DNA of 64,000 nucleotides from positions 62,001 through 126,000 of the forward strand of contig NZ_JAHLOS010000003.1 in assembly GCF_018917525.1 (NCBI RefSeq), given 5' to 3'. Below, in pieces: positions 32,892 through 41,748 of this stretch. This stretch comes from Enterococcus raffinosus. Its GTDB lineage: Bacteria; Bacillota; Bacilli; Lactobacillales; Enterococcaceae. The translations under genes were made by a program, and so were the position numbers. Every line of letters begins with the position of its first letter. The stretch's first letter is position 1. The notes under the pieces were generated by a model. That model was not told where the DNA came from. It saw only the letters and a program-made list of their open reading frames with translations, and did not search any database.

Positions 32892-34343
32892 ATGAAAAAG
32901 AAAGTTGGAGCATTACTCACAGTGCTATTAATGCTGCTGAATTTATTACCGGCAAAAGCACAAGGAGCAGAGAAGGATGAAATCTATGAACGAATTCAAC
33001 AAAGCGGGGAGTTAGTTGTTGGATTATCCGCAGATTATGCACCCTATGAGTTCCATGCGGATGTGGATGGCAAGGATAAAATTGTTGGTTTTGATGTCTC
33101 GATTGCTGAAAAAATCGCAAAGGATATGGGCGTCAAATTAAAAATTGAAGAGCTTGGTTTTGACGCATTATTAGGAGCATTGAAAACCGGCAAGATCGAT
33201 TTAGTTATTTCTGGTATGTCTATTACTGAGGAACGCCTAAAAGAAGTAGATTTTTCTGATCCGTATTTTGTCGTACAACAAAAAGTACTGGTTCGTAAAG
33301 ATGACAAGAATAAATTTAAAACGACCGCTGATTTTGATGGTTTAGCAGTCGGTGCACAAAAACAAACGACGCAAGAAGATCTAGTGAAAAATGAAATGAC
33401 TGGTGCCGAACCGACTTCACTTCAGAAGGTTCCTGACTTGATCAATAATTTATTGAATAAAAAAGTCGAAGCGGTAGTGCTGGAGCAGCCTGTCGCGGAG
33501 GCTTATGTCCAGCAAAGCGACAACGTAGCTTTAGCTCCTGTCAAGTTTGAACAGGGTGAAAAGGTCACTGCCATTGCGATGTCGAAAAATACACCAGAAT
33601 TGAAAAAGCATGTCAACGAATCCATCAAAACAATCAATGACAAGGATCTGTTGAAGGGCTATCAAAAGGAAGCCAATGAATTGATGTTCCAAGATGAGCA
33701 ATCCTTCCTGCAAAAGTATGGCCCTTATTATCTAAATGGCGCCAAATATACGATCTTATTAGCTTTTGTAGGTGTCTTGTTCGGTTTGATTTTTGGTAGC
33801 TTGCTGGCGTTGATGAAGCTAAGCAAGAGCAAGCTTTTAAAGGCTCTTGCAGTGGTTTACATCGAGTACGTCCGCGGCACCCCGCTATTGGTTCAAATTT
33901 TTATCGTGTACTTCGGTACTGGTGTTTTAGGCTTAGATTTGTCGAAATTACTAGCTGGTTGTATCGCTGTATCTTTGAATAGCGCGGCTTATGTTGCTGA
34001 GATTGTTCGAGCTGGGATTAATGCGGTCAATAAAGGACAGATGGAGGCAGCACGTTCTTTAGGAATGAATCAAAAAGAAGCGATGCGCTTCATCATCTTT
34101 CCGCAGGCGATTAAGAATATTTTGCCAGCATTGGGAAATGAGTTCGTTACGATCATCAAGGAATCCTCTGTCGTTTCCGTTATCGGAGTGTCGGAGCTGA
34201 TCTTCCAAACAGGTGTAGTACAAGGTGCCAGCTTCAAGCCATTCCTGCCATATGTGCTGGTCTCGCTGATTTATTTTGTACTGACCTTCTGCACTTCTCG
34301 TCTATTAGGTTTTGCTGAAAGGAGAATGGGTCTGAATGATTAA
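32892..34343 (+). CDS. Amino-acid ABC transporter, fused substrate-binding protein and permease
   Basis: 483 aa. A signal peptide (1-26, ending AKAQGAE) is followed by a family-3 solute-binding domain (30-265: [39 protein letters not shown]). A His/Glu/Gln-type permease domain with about five helices (275-480) contains the [22 protein letters not shown] loop that contacts the ATPase. This GlnP-like fusion is common in lactic acid bacteria. It probably imports glutamine, arginine or another polar amino acid. Overlaps the ATPase gene by 8 nt. Confidence 0.92.
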   Translation: MKKKVGALLTVLLMLLNLLPAKAQGAEKDEIYERIQQSGELVVGLSADYAPYEFHADVDGKDKIVGFDVSIAEKIAKDMGVKLKIEELGFDALLGALKTGKIDLVISGMSITEERLKEVDFSDPYFVVQQKVLVRKDDKNKFKTTADFDGLAVGAQKQTTQEDLVKNEMTGAEPTSLQKVPDLINNLLNKKVEAVVLEQPVAEAYVQQSDNVALAPVKFEQGEKVTAIAMSKNTPELKKHVNESIKTINDKDLLKGYQKEANELMFQDEQSFLQKYGPYYLNGAKYTILLAFVGVLFGLIFGSLLALMKLSKSKLLKALAVVYIEYVRGTPLLVQIFIVYFGTGVLGLDLSKLLAGCIAVSLNSAAYVAEIVRAGINAVNKGQMEAARSLGMNQKEAMRFIIFPQAIKNILPALGNEFVTIIKESSVVSVIGVSELIFQTGVVQGASFKPFLPYVLVSLIYFVLTFCTSRLLGFAERRMGLND

Positions 34344-35058
34344 TGTAAAGCAACTGTCAAAAAGCTTTGGCGATAACGAGGTATTAAAGGCGATTGATCT
34401 GACGGTCAAAGAAGGCGAAGTGGTGGTCATCATCGGGCCTTCAGGAAGCGGGAAGAGTACGATCCTGCGTTGTTTGAACTTGCTGGAGGAGCCGACTTCT
34501 GGTGAGATCTTTTTTGAGGGGCAAAATATCACGGCTCCCGACAGCAATATTGATCAGATTCGTCAGAAAATGGGGATGGTGTTCCAAAGCTTTAATCTCT
34601 TTCCCCATATGAGTGTGTTAGAAAATTTAACGATTACACCAGTAAAAATAAAAAAAGAAGACCCTGAAAAAGCCAAAGAACAAGCTTTAGCCTTGTTAGA
34701 TCAAGTTGGTTTGAAGGAAAAGGCTACTAGTTATCCTGCTAGTTTATCTGGCGGGCAGCAGCAGCGGGTGGCGATCGCTCGTGCATTGGCGATGAGTCCT
34801 GATGTGATGCTCTTTGATGAACCAACTTCAGCGCTTGATCCGGAAATGGTCGGAGAGGTGCTGTCAGTTATGCAGGATTTGGCTAAAAAAGGCATGACCA
34901 TGGTAGTGGTAACTCATGAAATGGGCTTTGCCAAGGAAGTGGCGGATCGTGTGATCTTCATGGCAGACGGCATCATTCAAGAAGAGGGTACCCCTGAGGA
35001 GATCTTTGAGCGCCCGAAAAACAGTCGGACAAAAGATTTCTTAAATAAAGTATTGTAA
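34336..35058 (+). CDS. Amino-acid ABC transporter ATP-binding protein
   Basis: 240 aa, the GlnQ-type ATPase of the preceding transporter. Walker [11 protein letters not shown]-loop [11 protein letters not shown], signature [10 protein letters not shown], Walker [14 protein letters not shown] and switch His in VVTHEMGFA are all intact. The start is inside the permease gene and the aminotransferase follows 20 nt downstream, giving a three-gene operon. Confidence 0.94.
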   Translation: MINVKQLSKSFGDNEVLKAIDLTVKEGEVVVIIGPSGSGKSTILRCLNLLEEPTSGEIFFEGQNITAPDSNIDQIRQKMGMVFQSFNLFPHMSVLENLTITPVKIKKEDPEKAKEQALALLDQVGLKEKATSYPASLSGGQQQRVAIARALAMSPDVMLFDEPTSALDPEMVGEVLSVMQDLAKKGMTMVVVTHEMGFAKEVADRVIFMADGIIQEEGTPEEIFERPKNSRTKDFLNKVL

Positions 35059-35078
35059 ACAGAAGCGGAGGACACAGG

Positions 35079-36230
35079 ATGGACAAAAGTAAACTCGCGC
35101 GACGCTTCCAGCAGACGGCAGAAAATTTGCTGATGAAGATCGCCGTTTTAGCTAAAGAAAAGGAAAACATTATTGATTTGTCAATTGGCGATCCGGATTT
35201 GATTACTGATCCGGCAATTATCGAAGCAGCTTATGCTGACGTGAAAAAGGGGGCAACCAACTACACAGCACCAGATGGCAGCAAAGAATTTCTGATGACG
35301 GTCGTTGATTTTTATCAAAAAAAATACGGGGTGCACGTCCAACTCAATCAAGTTCGGGCGACTGTTGGCGCATTGCATGCCATGTATTTAGTCATGCAGG
35401 TGCTCCTTGATCCTGGTGATGAAGTGATTATTCATGAACCCTATTTTTCACCTTATCGTGAACAGGTTGTATTATCAGGAGGTAAACCTGTTTTTGTTCC
35501 TACCTATGAAGAAAATGGCTTTCAGTTAGATGTTGAGGACTTAAAAGCGGCTATCACTGATCGGACCAAGGCGATTATTATTAATTCACCAAACAATCCA
35601 ACGGGAGCGGTTTTTTCAGAGAATACCTTAAAACAAATCGCTGAAGTTGCGATTGAAAAGGGGCTCTTTATTATTTCAGATGAAATCTACGAGGATTTTG
35701 CTTTCAAAGAAAAATTCGTACCCATGGCTCGTCTGGCTCCAGAAAACACCATCACTATCAGCGGTGTATCGAAGGGCTTTGCGATGACGGGTTGGCGCTT
35801 AGGCTATATGATCGCGCCAGCTTACATCAATCAAATTGCTGGAATGATCAATGAGAGTATTACGTATTCTGCACCAACAGCTTCACAGCGCGGTGCAATC
35901 TATGCGTTGAAACATTATGAGGAACTCGTACCGCCAACCGTTGAAGTGTTCAAGGAACGTTTGGCTTATATTGAAAAAAGGGTTGCTGAAATTCCTTATT
36001 TATCCTTGCCTTCTGTTGCTGGAAGCATGTATGCTTTTATTAATATCAGTAAAAGCGGCCTAGATTCAGTGACGTTCGTTGAACAGGTCTTGGAAAAAAG
36101 CGGTGTGCTCTTCGTACCGGGAAAAGCCTTTGGAGAAACCGTTGGCGACAATTATATCCGATTGGCCGCAACTCAGTCGTTGGAAGTTTTAGCCGAAGCC
36201 TTTGATCGCTTAGAAAAATTAAACTTTTAG
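35079..36230 (+). CDS. Class I/II PLP-dependent aminotransferase
   Basis: 383 aa, fold-type I. Substrate region LSIGDPDLITDP, cofactor-binding NSPNNPTGAVFS, ISDEIYEDF, the Schiff-base lysine in SGVSKGFAMTGWRLGY, and a C-terminal RLAATQS with the carboxylate-binding Arg. It resembles PatA/AspC-like aromatic or methionine aminotransferases. Its place after an amino-acid importer suggests it processes the imported amino acid, which is inference. AGCGGAGG precedes the ATG. Confidence 0.9.
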   Translation: MDKSKLARRFQQTAENLLMKIAVLAKEKENIIDLSIGDPDLITDPAIIEAAYADVKKGATNYTAPDGSKEFLMTVVDFYQKKYGVHVQLNQVRATVGALHAMYLVMQVLLDPGDEVIIHEPYFSPYREQVVLSGGKPVFVPTYEENGFQLDVEDLKAAITDRTKAIIINSPNNPTGAVFSENTLKQIAEVAIEKGLFIISDEIYEDFAFKEKFVPMARLAPENTITISGVSKGFAMTGWRLGYMIAPAYINQIAGMINESITYSAPTASQRGAIYALKHYEELVPPTVEVFKERLAYIEKRVAEIPYLSLPSVAGSMYAFINISKSGLDSVTFVEQVLEKSGVLFVPGKAFGETVGDNYIRLAATQSLEVLAEAFDRLEKLNF

Positions 36231-36303
36231 CTCGCAAAAGCGGGCACGTTCTAAGAGGTATTCCTTTACTGGTCAGACTATAGTAGAAACAGGAGGAAGA
36301 TGG

Positions 36304-37155
36304 ATGGAATGGTTAGATCATTTCAATAATAGTATTGCTTATGTGGAGGAGAATTTAGCTGCTGAGATCAACTTGGACAGAGCAGCACAATTAGCTCAAT
36401 GCTCCAGCTATCACTATCAGCGGATGTTTTCTTATATTGCTGGTGTAACGTTGGGAGAATACATTCGCCGCCGGAGGATGAGTCTGGCAGGAGTAGATTT
36501 GCAGCGAGGTGAAAAAGTCATTGATGTTGCTGCGAAATATGGCTACGATTCTCCAACTTCCTTTAATCGTGTGTTTAAGGGCGTGCACGGAATCACACCT
36601 AAGGAAGCCAAGCAATCAGGCGTAAAATTGACTAGCTATCCGATGTTGACCTTCAAATTGACCGTAAAGGGTGTGCAAGCGATGGAATATCAATTAATCG
36701 ACAAAGAAGCATTTCATGTGATAGGGTTTGGTTTGAAAATCGAGCAGGACATGGAGGTAGCGCAAAAGCGTATTCCGGAATTTTGGAATGAAGTCAGTGC
36801 TAGCGGAGATCTGCAAAAGCTGCTGCCGCTGATGGATCAAGAAACGCCAGGCGTTTTAGGTGTAAGCTTGATGACCTCGGAGGTTCAGGACGCTTGGGAA
36901 TATGTGATTGGCGTTGTCAGTGAAGAAGCGACCGAGAAATTCGCGCAATATGAAATTCCGGCTGCAAAATGGGCGGTTTTCTCAGGAACTGGACCAATGC
37001 CAGGAGCGATTCAAGAGTTGCAGCAGCAAGTATTTCAAGAATGGCTGCCAACTTCTGGGTTCGAATACGATGAGTTGCCGGATATTGAATTGTATTTGGC
37101 TGCCAATCCAGAAAATGCGCAATTTCAGGTTTGGCTGCCGGTTCGACCAAAATAG
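36304..37155 (+). CDS. AraC-family regulator with GyrI-like effector domain
   Basis: 283 aa. N-terminal AraC DNA-binding domain (residues 1-105: LDRAAQLAQCSSYHYQRMFSY and VIDVAAKYGYDSPTSFNRVF), then a GyrI/Rob-type small-molecule-binding domain (about 120-283, PMLTFKLTVKGVQAMEYQ to the end). This Rob/SoxS-like layout usually senses drugs or hydrophobic compounds. AGGAGG 7 nt before ATG 36304. Ends at a terminator. A stand-alone GyrI-like protein is encoded at 42554. Confidence 0.9.
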   Translation: MEWLDHFNNSIAYVEENLAAEINLDRAAQLAQCSSYHYQRMFSYIAGVTLGEYIRRRRMSLAGVDLQRGEKVIDVAAKYGYDSPTSFNRVFKGVHGITPKEAKQSGVKLTSYPMLTFKLTVKGVQAMEYQLIDKEAFHVIGFGLKIEQDMEVAQKRIPEFWNEVSASGDLQKLLPLMDQETPGVLGVSLMTSEVQDAWEYVIGVVSEEATEKFAQYEIPAAKWAVFSGTGPMPGAIQELQQQVFQEWLPTSGFEYDELPDIELYLAANPENAQFQVWLPVRPK

Positions 37156-37163
37156 AATGTAAT

Positions 37164-37197
37164 AAAGGGCTGTGGCTAATTGTAGTCACAGCTTTTT
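37164..37197 (+). terminator. Terminator after the AraC/GyrI gene
   Basis: GCTGTGGCT and AGTCACAGC form the stem, flanked by AAAG and TTTTT. The -10 TATAAT of the next gene lies only a few nt beyond (37204-37209). Confidence 0.8.
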
Positions 37198-37239
37198 ACT
37201 TGTTATAATTAGTTGAATGACTATGGAAGGAAGAGGAAA

Positions 37240-37806
37240 ATGAAAGAAATCATTGAGACAATCAAAGCATATGAACCGTATACAGAGGAAGAAGCAGCGG
37301 ACAAAAAGCTGTTTATGGAAAAACTGCAATTTCAAGAGCAGTTGTTGACGCGGGAAAATCCAGACTATCATTTTTCCTCTTCAGCTTGGGTAGTTAATCC
37401 GACTTATGACAAGGTGTTGATGGTCTATCATAATATCTATCAGTCTTATTCTTGGACAGGCGGACATGCGGATGGCTGCGCAAACCTGTTGTTGGTAGCT
37501 CAAAAGGAATTAGAAGAGGAGACTGGAATCAAGGAGTACCATTTACTGCACGATGGCTTGTTCGCCTTTAATATCTTACCAGTTCCGGCGCATTATAAAA
37601 ATGGTCAGTATATTAAGGAGCATAATCATATTAATACGACCTATCTATTTATGGCGCAGGAGGATCAAACCTTCAAAATCAAAGAAGATGAAAACAGTGA
37701 TGTGAAATGGATCGCTGTTAAAGATATTGACCAGAAAGTTACTGAAGAGGTGATGAAGGTTTATTATCATCAGATGGTGGCAAAGGCTCTATCGCTCAAA
37801 AAATAA
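37240..37806 (+). CDS. NUDIX hydrolase family protein
   Basis: 188 aa. The Nudix-box region is GGHADGCANLLLVAQKELEEETG: the EExG end is intact, but lysine replaces the usual arginine and the early glutamate is not in its usual place, so activity could be altered. VVNPTYDKVLMVYH and the C-terminal NSDVKWIAVKDID fit the fold. ATG 37240 has GGAAGAGG upstream; a TATAAT at 37204-37209 is a plausible -10. Function otherwise unknown. Confidence 0.82.
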   Translation: MKEIIETIKAYEPYTEEEAADKKLFMEKLQFQEQLLTRENPDYHFSSSAWVVNPTYDKVLMVYHNIYQSYSWTGGHADGCANLLLVAQKELEEETGIKEYHLLHDGLFAFNILPVPAHYKNGQYIKEHNHINTTYLFMAQEDQTFKIKEDENSDVKWIAVKDIDQKVTEEVMKVYYHQMVAKALSLKK

Positions 37807-37878
37807 TTCTTTTACCCAGCCATTTGGCATAGGTGATTGTCTGCGTTAAAATATTCCTGAATGGAATGGAGTGACGAA

Positions 37879-38763
37879 ATGGATCAGCAAAAATTAACGC
37901 TTTTTCTCGATCTAACTGAAACCTTGAACTATACGGAAACAGCGGAGCGCAATTTTATGACACAGGGCAATGTCTCAAAAAAGATCAACGCATTGGAAAA
38001 GGAACTGGGAATCCAGCTTTTTGATCGCAGCAATCGCCAGATTAAGCTGACAGAAGACGGACAATTGATCTTGGAGGATGTCAAAAGGATCGTGACTGAT
38101 TATCAGATTTTAGAAGCGAATTTAACTAAACATCGAGAGAAAAAGGAGCGGGTCTTAACAATTCACACAATTCCGACGATGCCGAACTATTTGGGCTTTG
38201 ATCTATTAACGAGCTTTTTGCGGCAGCATCCCGAGGTTCACTTGAACTTGCAGGAATCTGAAGCAATGGCGATGGATCGTATCCCGCTGGAAGAAAAGAA
38301 TAGTGTGTATTTCTTTCGTTCATTAGATAAATTAAATGCTCAGAACTACATCACAACAGAAGAGGATCATTTTGTGGCGGTCTTGCCGAAAGCACACCCT
38401 TTAGCAAAAAATTCGACAATCACTCTTTCTGATTTGCAGGCTGAAAACTTTTTGCTGCTGGGCCAAGCATCTAAAGCTTATTATTCGGTGATGGAGTTGT
38501 GTCACAGCGTCGGGTTTGAACCGCAAGTTACTTATCAGGGAACACGGATCGATTTGATTTTGAAAATGATCGAGCAAGGATTGGGCATCTCCTTAATCAT
38601 GGAAAAATCATTAGGTAATTCGCTGTCAGATCAATTAGTTCTACGCGAAATCGCACCGACGCAGGAAAGTTACCTGTATTTTTATCTCTCAGAAGAAGCC
38701 GATGCTCCGGCACCTAAATTATTTTTAAGGTATTTGCAAGATAAATATTCCAATGTGGAATAA
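37879..38763 (+). CDS. LysR-family transcriptional regulator
   Basis: 294 aa. Winged-helix N terminus (LTLFLDLTETLNYTETAERNFMTQGNVSKKINALEKELG) and a periplasmic-binding-like effector domain from about residue 90. It lies just ahead of, and in the same direction as, the phenolic-acid decarboxylase genes, so it is the probable regulator that responds to the aromatic substrate, as in gallate/tannin clusters of lactobacilli. ATG 37879 (TGGAGTG upstream) is favoured over the in-frame start at 37861. Confidence 0.9.
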   Translation: MDQQKLTLFLDLTETLNYTETAERNFMTQGNVSKKINALEKELGIQLFDRSNRQIKLTEDGQLILEDVKRIVTDYQILEANLTKHREKKERVLTIHTIPTMPNYLGFDLLTSFLRQHPEVHLNLQESEAMAMDRIPLEEKNSVYFFRSLDKLNAQNYITTEEDHFVAVLPKAHPLAKNSTITLSDLQAENFLLLGQASKAYYSVMELCHSVGFEPQVTYQGTRIDLILKMIEQGLGISLIMEKSLGNSLSDQLVLREIAPTQESYLYFYLSEEADAPAPKLFLRYLQDKYSNVE

Positions 38764-38781
38764 TAAAAACAAAAAGCTGAA

Positions 38782-38835
38782 TTGTATTGTGTCTTTGATG
38801 AGCCTAAACTTAGCTTATTGAATCAAACAATACAA
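38782..38835 (+). promoter_or_regulatory. Inverted repeat in the decarboxylase leader
   Basis: TTGTATTG (38782-38789) and TTTGAT (38794-38799) pair with ATCAAA (38822-38827) and CAATACAA (38828-38835). The right arm abuts GGAGG and is followed by seven T before the ATG. It may be a LysR operator or an RNA hairpin that hides the ribosome site. Confidence 0.55.
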
Positions 38836-38848
38836 GGAGGCTTTTTTT

Positions 38849-40321
38849 ATGTCGACACCTTATGATTTACGAAAGATTTTAGCTGAATTACAGGAAATGC
38901 CGGGAGAGTATCACGAAACGAATGTAGAGGTCGATCCTCATGCAGAGCTTTCCGGGGTTTATCGTTATATCGGAGCGGGGGGCACGGTCAAACGCCCGAC
39001 TCAAGAAGGACCAACCATGATGTTCAACAATGTCAAGGGGTTCCCAGATACCCGAGTGTTGATCGGCATTATCGCCAGCCGCGACCGTGTCGGTAAGATC
39101 CTACATCACGATCCGAAACATCTAGGGCGTTTGTTGAAGGATTCTGTTCAAAATCCAGTTAAGCCAGTAAAAGTGACCAAAGCTGAAGCACCGGCTCAAG
39201 AAGTTGTACATTTAGCCAGTGATGAAGGCTTTGACATTCGCAAAATTTTAGCAGCACCCACCAATACAGAATATGATGCTGGACCCTATATTACAATGGG
39301 CGTTGTTTTTGGCTCTGATCCGGATAAAAGTATGAGCGATGTTACGATTCATCGGATGGTGTTGGAGGATGAAGACACGATCGGGATGTATATCATGCCT
39401 GGCGGCCGTCACATCGGACATTTTCAAAAACAGTATGAAGCATTGAACAAGCCGATGCCGATCACGATCAATATTGGATTAGATCCAGCAATCTCCATCG
39501 GCACGACCTTCGAGCCGCCAACCACACCGCTGGGCTACAACGAATTGTGGATCGCCGGGGCTTTGCGTCAAGAGCCTGTTCAGTTAGTTGATGGCGTTGC
39601 AGTGGATGAAGTTGGGATCGCCCGTTCGGAATTTATTATCGAAGCAGAGATTTTACCTCACGAAAGGATCCAAGAGGATATCAATACGAATACTGGCAAG
39701 GCGATGCCGGAATTTCCTGGTTATAACGGCGATGCCAATCCAGCTGTCAATGTCGTGAAAGTCAAAGCGATCACGCATCGCAAAGATCGACCAATCATGC
39801 AAACGACGATTGGACCATCCGAAGAACATGTATCGATGGCGGGAATTCCTACTGAAGCCAGTATTTTGGATTTAGTTGACAAGGCGATTCCCGGGAAAGT
39901 AACGAACGTCTATAATCCTCCAGCAGGCGGAGGCAAGCTAATGTCGATTTTACAGATCCATAAAGAAACAGAAGCTGATGAAGGAATCCAACGCCAAGCG
40001 GCGATTTTAGCTCTTTCAGCTTTTAAAGAATTAAAAACCGTCATTTTGGTTGATGACGATGTCGATATTTTCGACATGAACGATGTGATGTGGACTTTGA
40101 ATACTCGTTTCCAAGGTGACAAGGACATTATCGTGCTGCCGGGAATGCGCAATCATCCGTTAGATCCTTCAGAACGGCCAGAGTATAATCCGGCGTCGAT
40201 TCGTTTCCGCGGTATGAGCAGTAAAACGATCTTGGACGGTACGGTGCCATTTGATTTGAAGGATGATTTTATTCGGGCGGAATTCAAAGAAGTTGCGGAT
40301 TGGAAAAAATATTTGGAGTAG
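38849..40321 (+). CDS. lpdC: UbiD-family phenolic-acid (gallate-type) decarboxylase
   Basis: 490 aa, prenylated-FMN-dependent decarboxylase. The family is recognised by VIGIIASRDRVGKILHHDP-like N-terminal text, TIHRMVLEDEDTIGMYIMPGGRHIG, the IGLDPAISIGTTFEPPTT block, the E(x)nR/E active-site region RSEFIIEAEILP and VDDDVDIFDMNDVMW. Together with LpdB and LpdD homologues downstream it matches the Lactobacillus plantarum gallate/protocatechuate decarboxylase set. The exact substrate is inference. GGAGG precedes the ATG. Confidence 0.9.
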   Translation: MSTPYDLRKILAELQEMPGEYHETNVEVDPHAELSGVYRYIGAGGTVKRPTQEGPTMMFNNVKGFPDTRVLIGIIASRDRVGKILHHDPKHLGRLLKDSVQNPVKPVKVTKAEAPAQEVVHLASDEGFDIRKILAAPTNTEYDAGPYITMGVVFGSDPDKSMSDVTIHRMVLEDEDTIGMYIMPGGRHIGHFQKQYEALNKPMPITINIGLDPAISIGTTFEPPTTPLGYNELWIAGALRQEPVQLVDGVAVDEVGIARSEFIIEAEILPHERIQEDINTNTGKAMPEFPGYNGDANPAVNVVKVKAITHRKDRPIMQTTIGPSEEHVSMAGIPTEASILDLVDKAIPGKVTNVYNPPAGGGKLMSILQIHKETEADEGIQRQAAILALSAFKELKTVILVDDDVDIFDMNDVMWTLNTRFQGDKDIIVLPGMRNHPLDPSERPEYNPASIRFRGMSSKTILDGTVPFDLKDDFIRAEFKEVADWKKYLE

Positions 40322-40330
40322 GTGAAGCAG

Positions 40331-40900
40331 ATGAAAAAAAGAATCGTGATTGGAATTACCGGTGCATCTGGCATTATCTACGCCATTGATTTGATCAAAC
40401 GTCTAAAAGCTGATCCAACGATCGAGACGCATGGGATTATTAGTGATTGGGCAAAGCAAAATCTGAAGTTGGAATCCGATGTCAGCTTGAAAGAATTTGA
40501 AGAGATGCTGGATTATCATTACAGCAATCGTGATTTAGGTGCTGCGGTCGCCAGTGGCTCCTTTTTAACGGATGGAATGGTGATCGTGCCAGCCAGTATG
40601 AAAACTGTCGCAGGTATTTCGATGGGGTTTGGCGATAACTTGATCTCGCGAGCTGCTGACGTGACGTTGAAGGAACAAAGAAAATTGGTCATAGTGCCGC
40701 GAGAAACACCGCTGAATGCGATCCATCTTGAAAACCTGACCAAATTAGCCCGATTAGGAGTTCAAATCATCCCGCCAATCCCAGCATTTTACAGTCAGCC
40801 AAAAACAATCGATGATCTCGTGGCCCATCAATCAATGAAGCTGATGGACGCTTTAGGCATCGAAAACCACGTTTCGAGGCGGTGGAAAGACAGTGAGTAA
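40331..40900 (+). CDS. lpdB: UbiX-like flavin prenyltransferase
   Basis: 189 aa. Makes prenylated FMN for the UbiD enzyme. IVIGITGASGIIYAIDL at the N terminus, VIVPASMKTVAGISMGFGDNLISRAADVTLKEQRKLVIVPRETPL and IPPIPAFY are UbiX signatures. ATG 40331 is preferred over a GTG at 40322. It follows the decarboxylase by 9 nt and overlaps lpdD by 8 nt. Confidence 0.92.
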   Translation: MKKRIVIGITGASGIIYAIDLIKRLKADPTIETHGIISDWAKQNLKLESDVSLKEFEEMLDYHYSNRDLGAAVASGSFLTDGMVIVPASMKTVAGISMGFGDNLISRAADVTLKEQRKLVIVPRETPLNAIHLENLTKLARLGVQIIPPIPAFYSQPKTIDDLVAHQSMKLMDALGIENHVSRRWKDSE

Positions 40901-41276
40901 ACTCTTTACTATCAAAAAAGCCGACTACGAAATCACACTTAAAGCCGAATGGATTGGGAATGATCTGCTGCTGTGTCTTTATGGCGGTGATACGCCGCAT
41001 ATCGGTACGGTAACGACTTTTTCAGGCGATACACAGCTTCAGCGTTTTCCCAGTCATGATGGCCGATTTCACAAAGATGATGTTCTGGCGAAGATATTAT
41101 TGGGAAGGATTCAATCAATAATTCCGGGAAATTGTGTCATTACAGCAGGCGTACATGTGGATCATATCTCAAAAGAACAGATCGAAGCATCGTTTCCGAT
41201 GACAGAAGAACTTGCGGACGAACTCGTTCTTTGGATCAGTGACCACGAGCTAACCAAAGAACCGTTATATAAATAA
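40893..41276 (+). CDS. lpdD: LpdD-like small subunit/prenyl-flavin chaperone
   Basis: 127 aa. A small protein encoded after UbiD and UbiX as in the lpdBCD genes of lactobacilli, where LpdD is needed for active gallate decarboxylase. It opens with FTIKKADYEITLKAEWIGNDLLLCLYGGD and has CVITAGVHVDHISKEQ. GTG start at 40893 with GGCGGTGG upstream. The three-gene operon ends at a terminator. Confidence 0.85.
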   Translation: MSKLFTIKKADYEITLKAEWIGNDLLLCLYGGDTPHIGTVTTFSGDTQLQRFPSHDGRFHKDDVLAKILLGRIQSIIPGNCVITAGVHVDHISKEQIEASFPMTEELADELVLWISDHELTKEPLYK

Positions 41277-41280
41277 TCTC

Positions 41281-41311
41281 AAACTGCCTAGCTGTTGTTA
41301 GGCAGTTTTTT
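41281..41311 (+). terminator. Terminator of the decarboxylase operon
   Basis: AAACTGCCTA / TAGGCAGTTT with an 8-nt loop and T-run. Confidence 0.93.
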
Positions 41312-41460
41312 GCGAGGTCTGCTTTTCCCAGTTTGTTAGGCTTGAGCTCTAATTATTGATTTTCTTGAATATAGTGAACAGACTCTTCAGCAGAATCGTA
41401 TGCGTGATTTTTCTGATTTTAAAAAAAGATTTCCATCAAGTTTGAAAAATCCTGCAAAAT
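41312..41460 (+). repeat. Single degenerate member of the intergenic repeat family
   Basis: Starts just after a terminator T-run, as at 23081. GGTCTGCTTTTCCCAGTTTG and later GAACAGACTCTTCAGCAGAATCGTATGCGTG match the two conserved blocks of the 306-bp and 150-bp repeats in the same order and spacing. Boundaries are approximate. Confidence 0.55.
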
Positions 41461-41462
41461 GT

Positions 41463-41502
41463 GACATATGTCCTAATTGGTTTCCGCCAAAAGCCATAAA
41501 AT
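41463..41502 (+). promoter_or_regulatory. Candidate Crp/Fnr-type site and -10 element
   Basis: GACATATGTC (41463-41472) is a perfect palindrome inside TGTGA-CATATG-TC. A TAAAAT -10 at 41497-41502 would put transcription start near 41509, so the palindrome is centred at -41.5, the class II activator position. A Crp/Fnr regulator gene lies at the other end of the small ORF. Confidence 0.4.
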
Positions 41503-41524
41503 AAGGGTATAGGAGGTGCTGAAA

Positions 41525-41734
41525 ATGATAATTCTTATACTATTGATTCTTATTGCTGCTGGTCTTATGGCTGTTAGAAAGCAACAAAAAGCCCAAGCGA
41601 AAGTAAACTATTGGGCACATATCAATGAACTTGAAGCACAACGAAAAGAACAAATCTTAGCGACTGCCATCAAAATGCAGCAACAAGAAAATACTGACTC
41701 TAAAGCTGATTGCAAATGGAAGCAGGCTAGTTAA
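41525..41734 (+). CDS. Small membrane-anchored protein
   Basis: 69 aa: one N-terminal membrane helix (IILILLILIAAGLMAV), then a charged, probably helical tail rich in Lys, Gln and Glu. AGGAGGTG lies 7 nt before ATG 41525, so expression is likely. Unknown family. It converges on the Crp/Fnr gene; their stops share a hairpin. Confidence 0.65.
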   Translation: MIILILLILIAAGLMAVRKQQKAQAKVNYWAHINELEAQRKEQILATAIKMQQQENTDSKADCKWKQAS

Positions 41735-41748
41735 CACTACCTAGCCTG
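41723..41748. terminator. Hairpin across two converging stop codons
   Basis: CAGGCTAG / CTAGCCTG with a 10-nt loop. Short T-run, so efficiency is uncertain. Confidence 0.5.
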
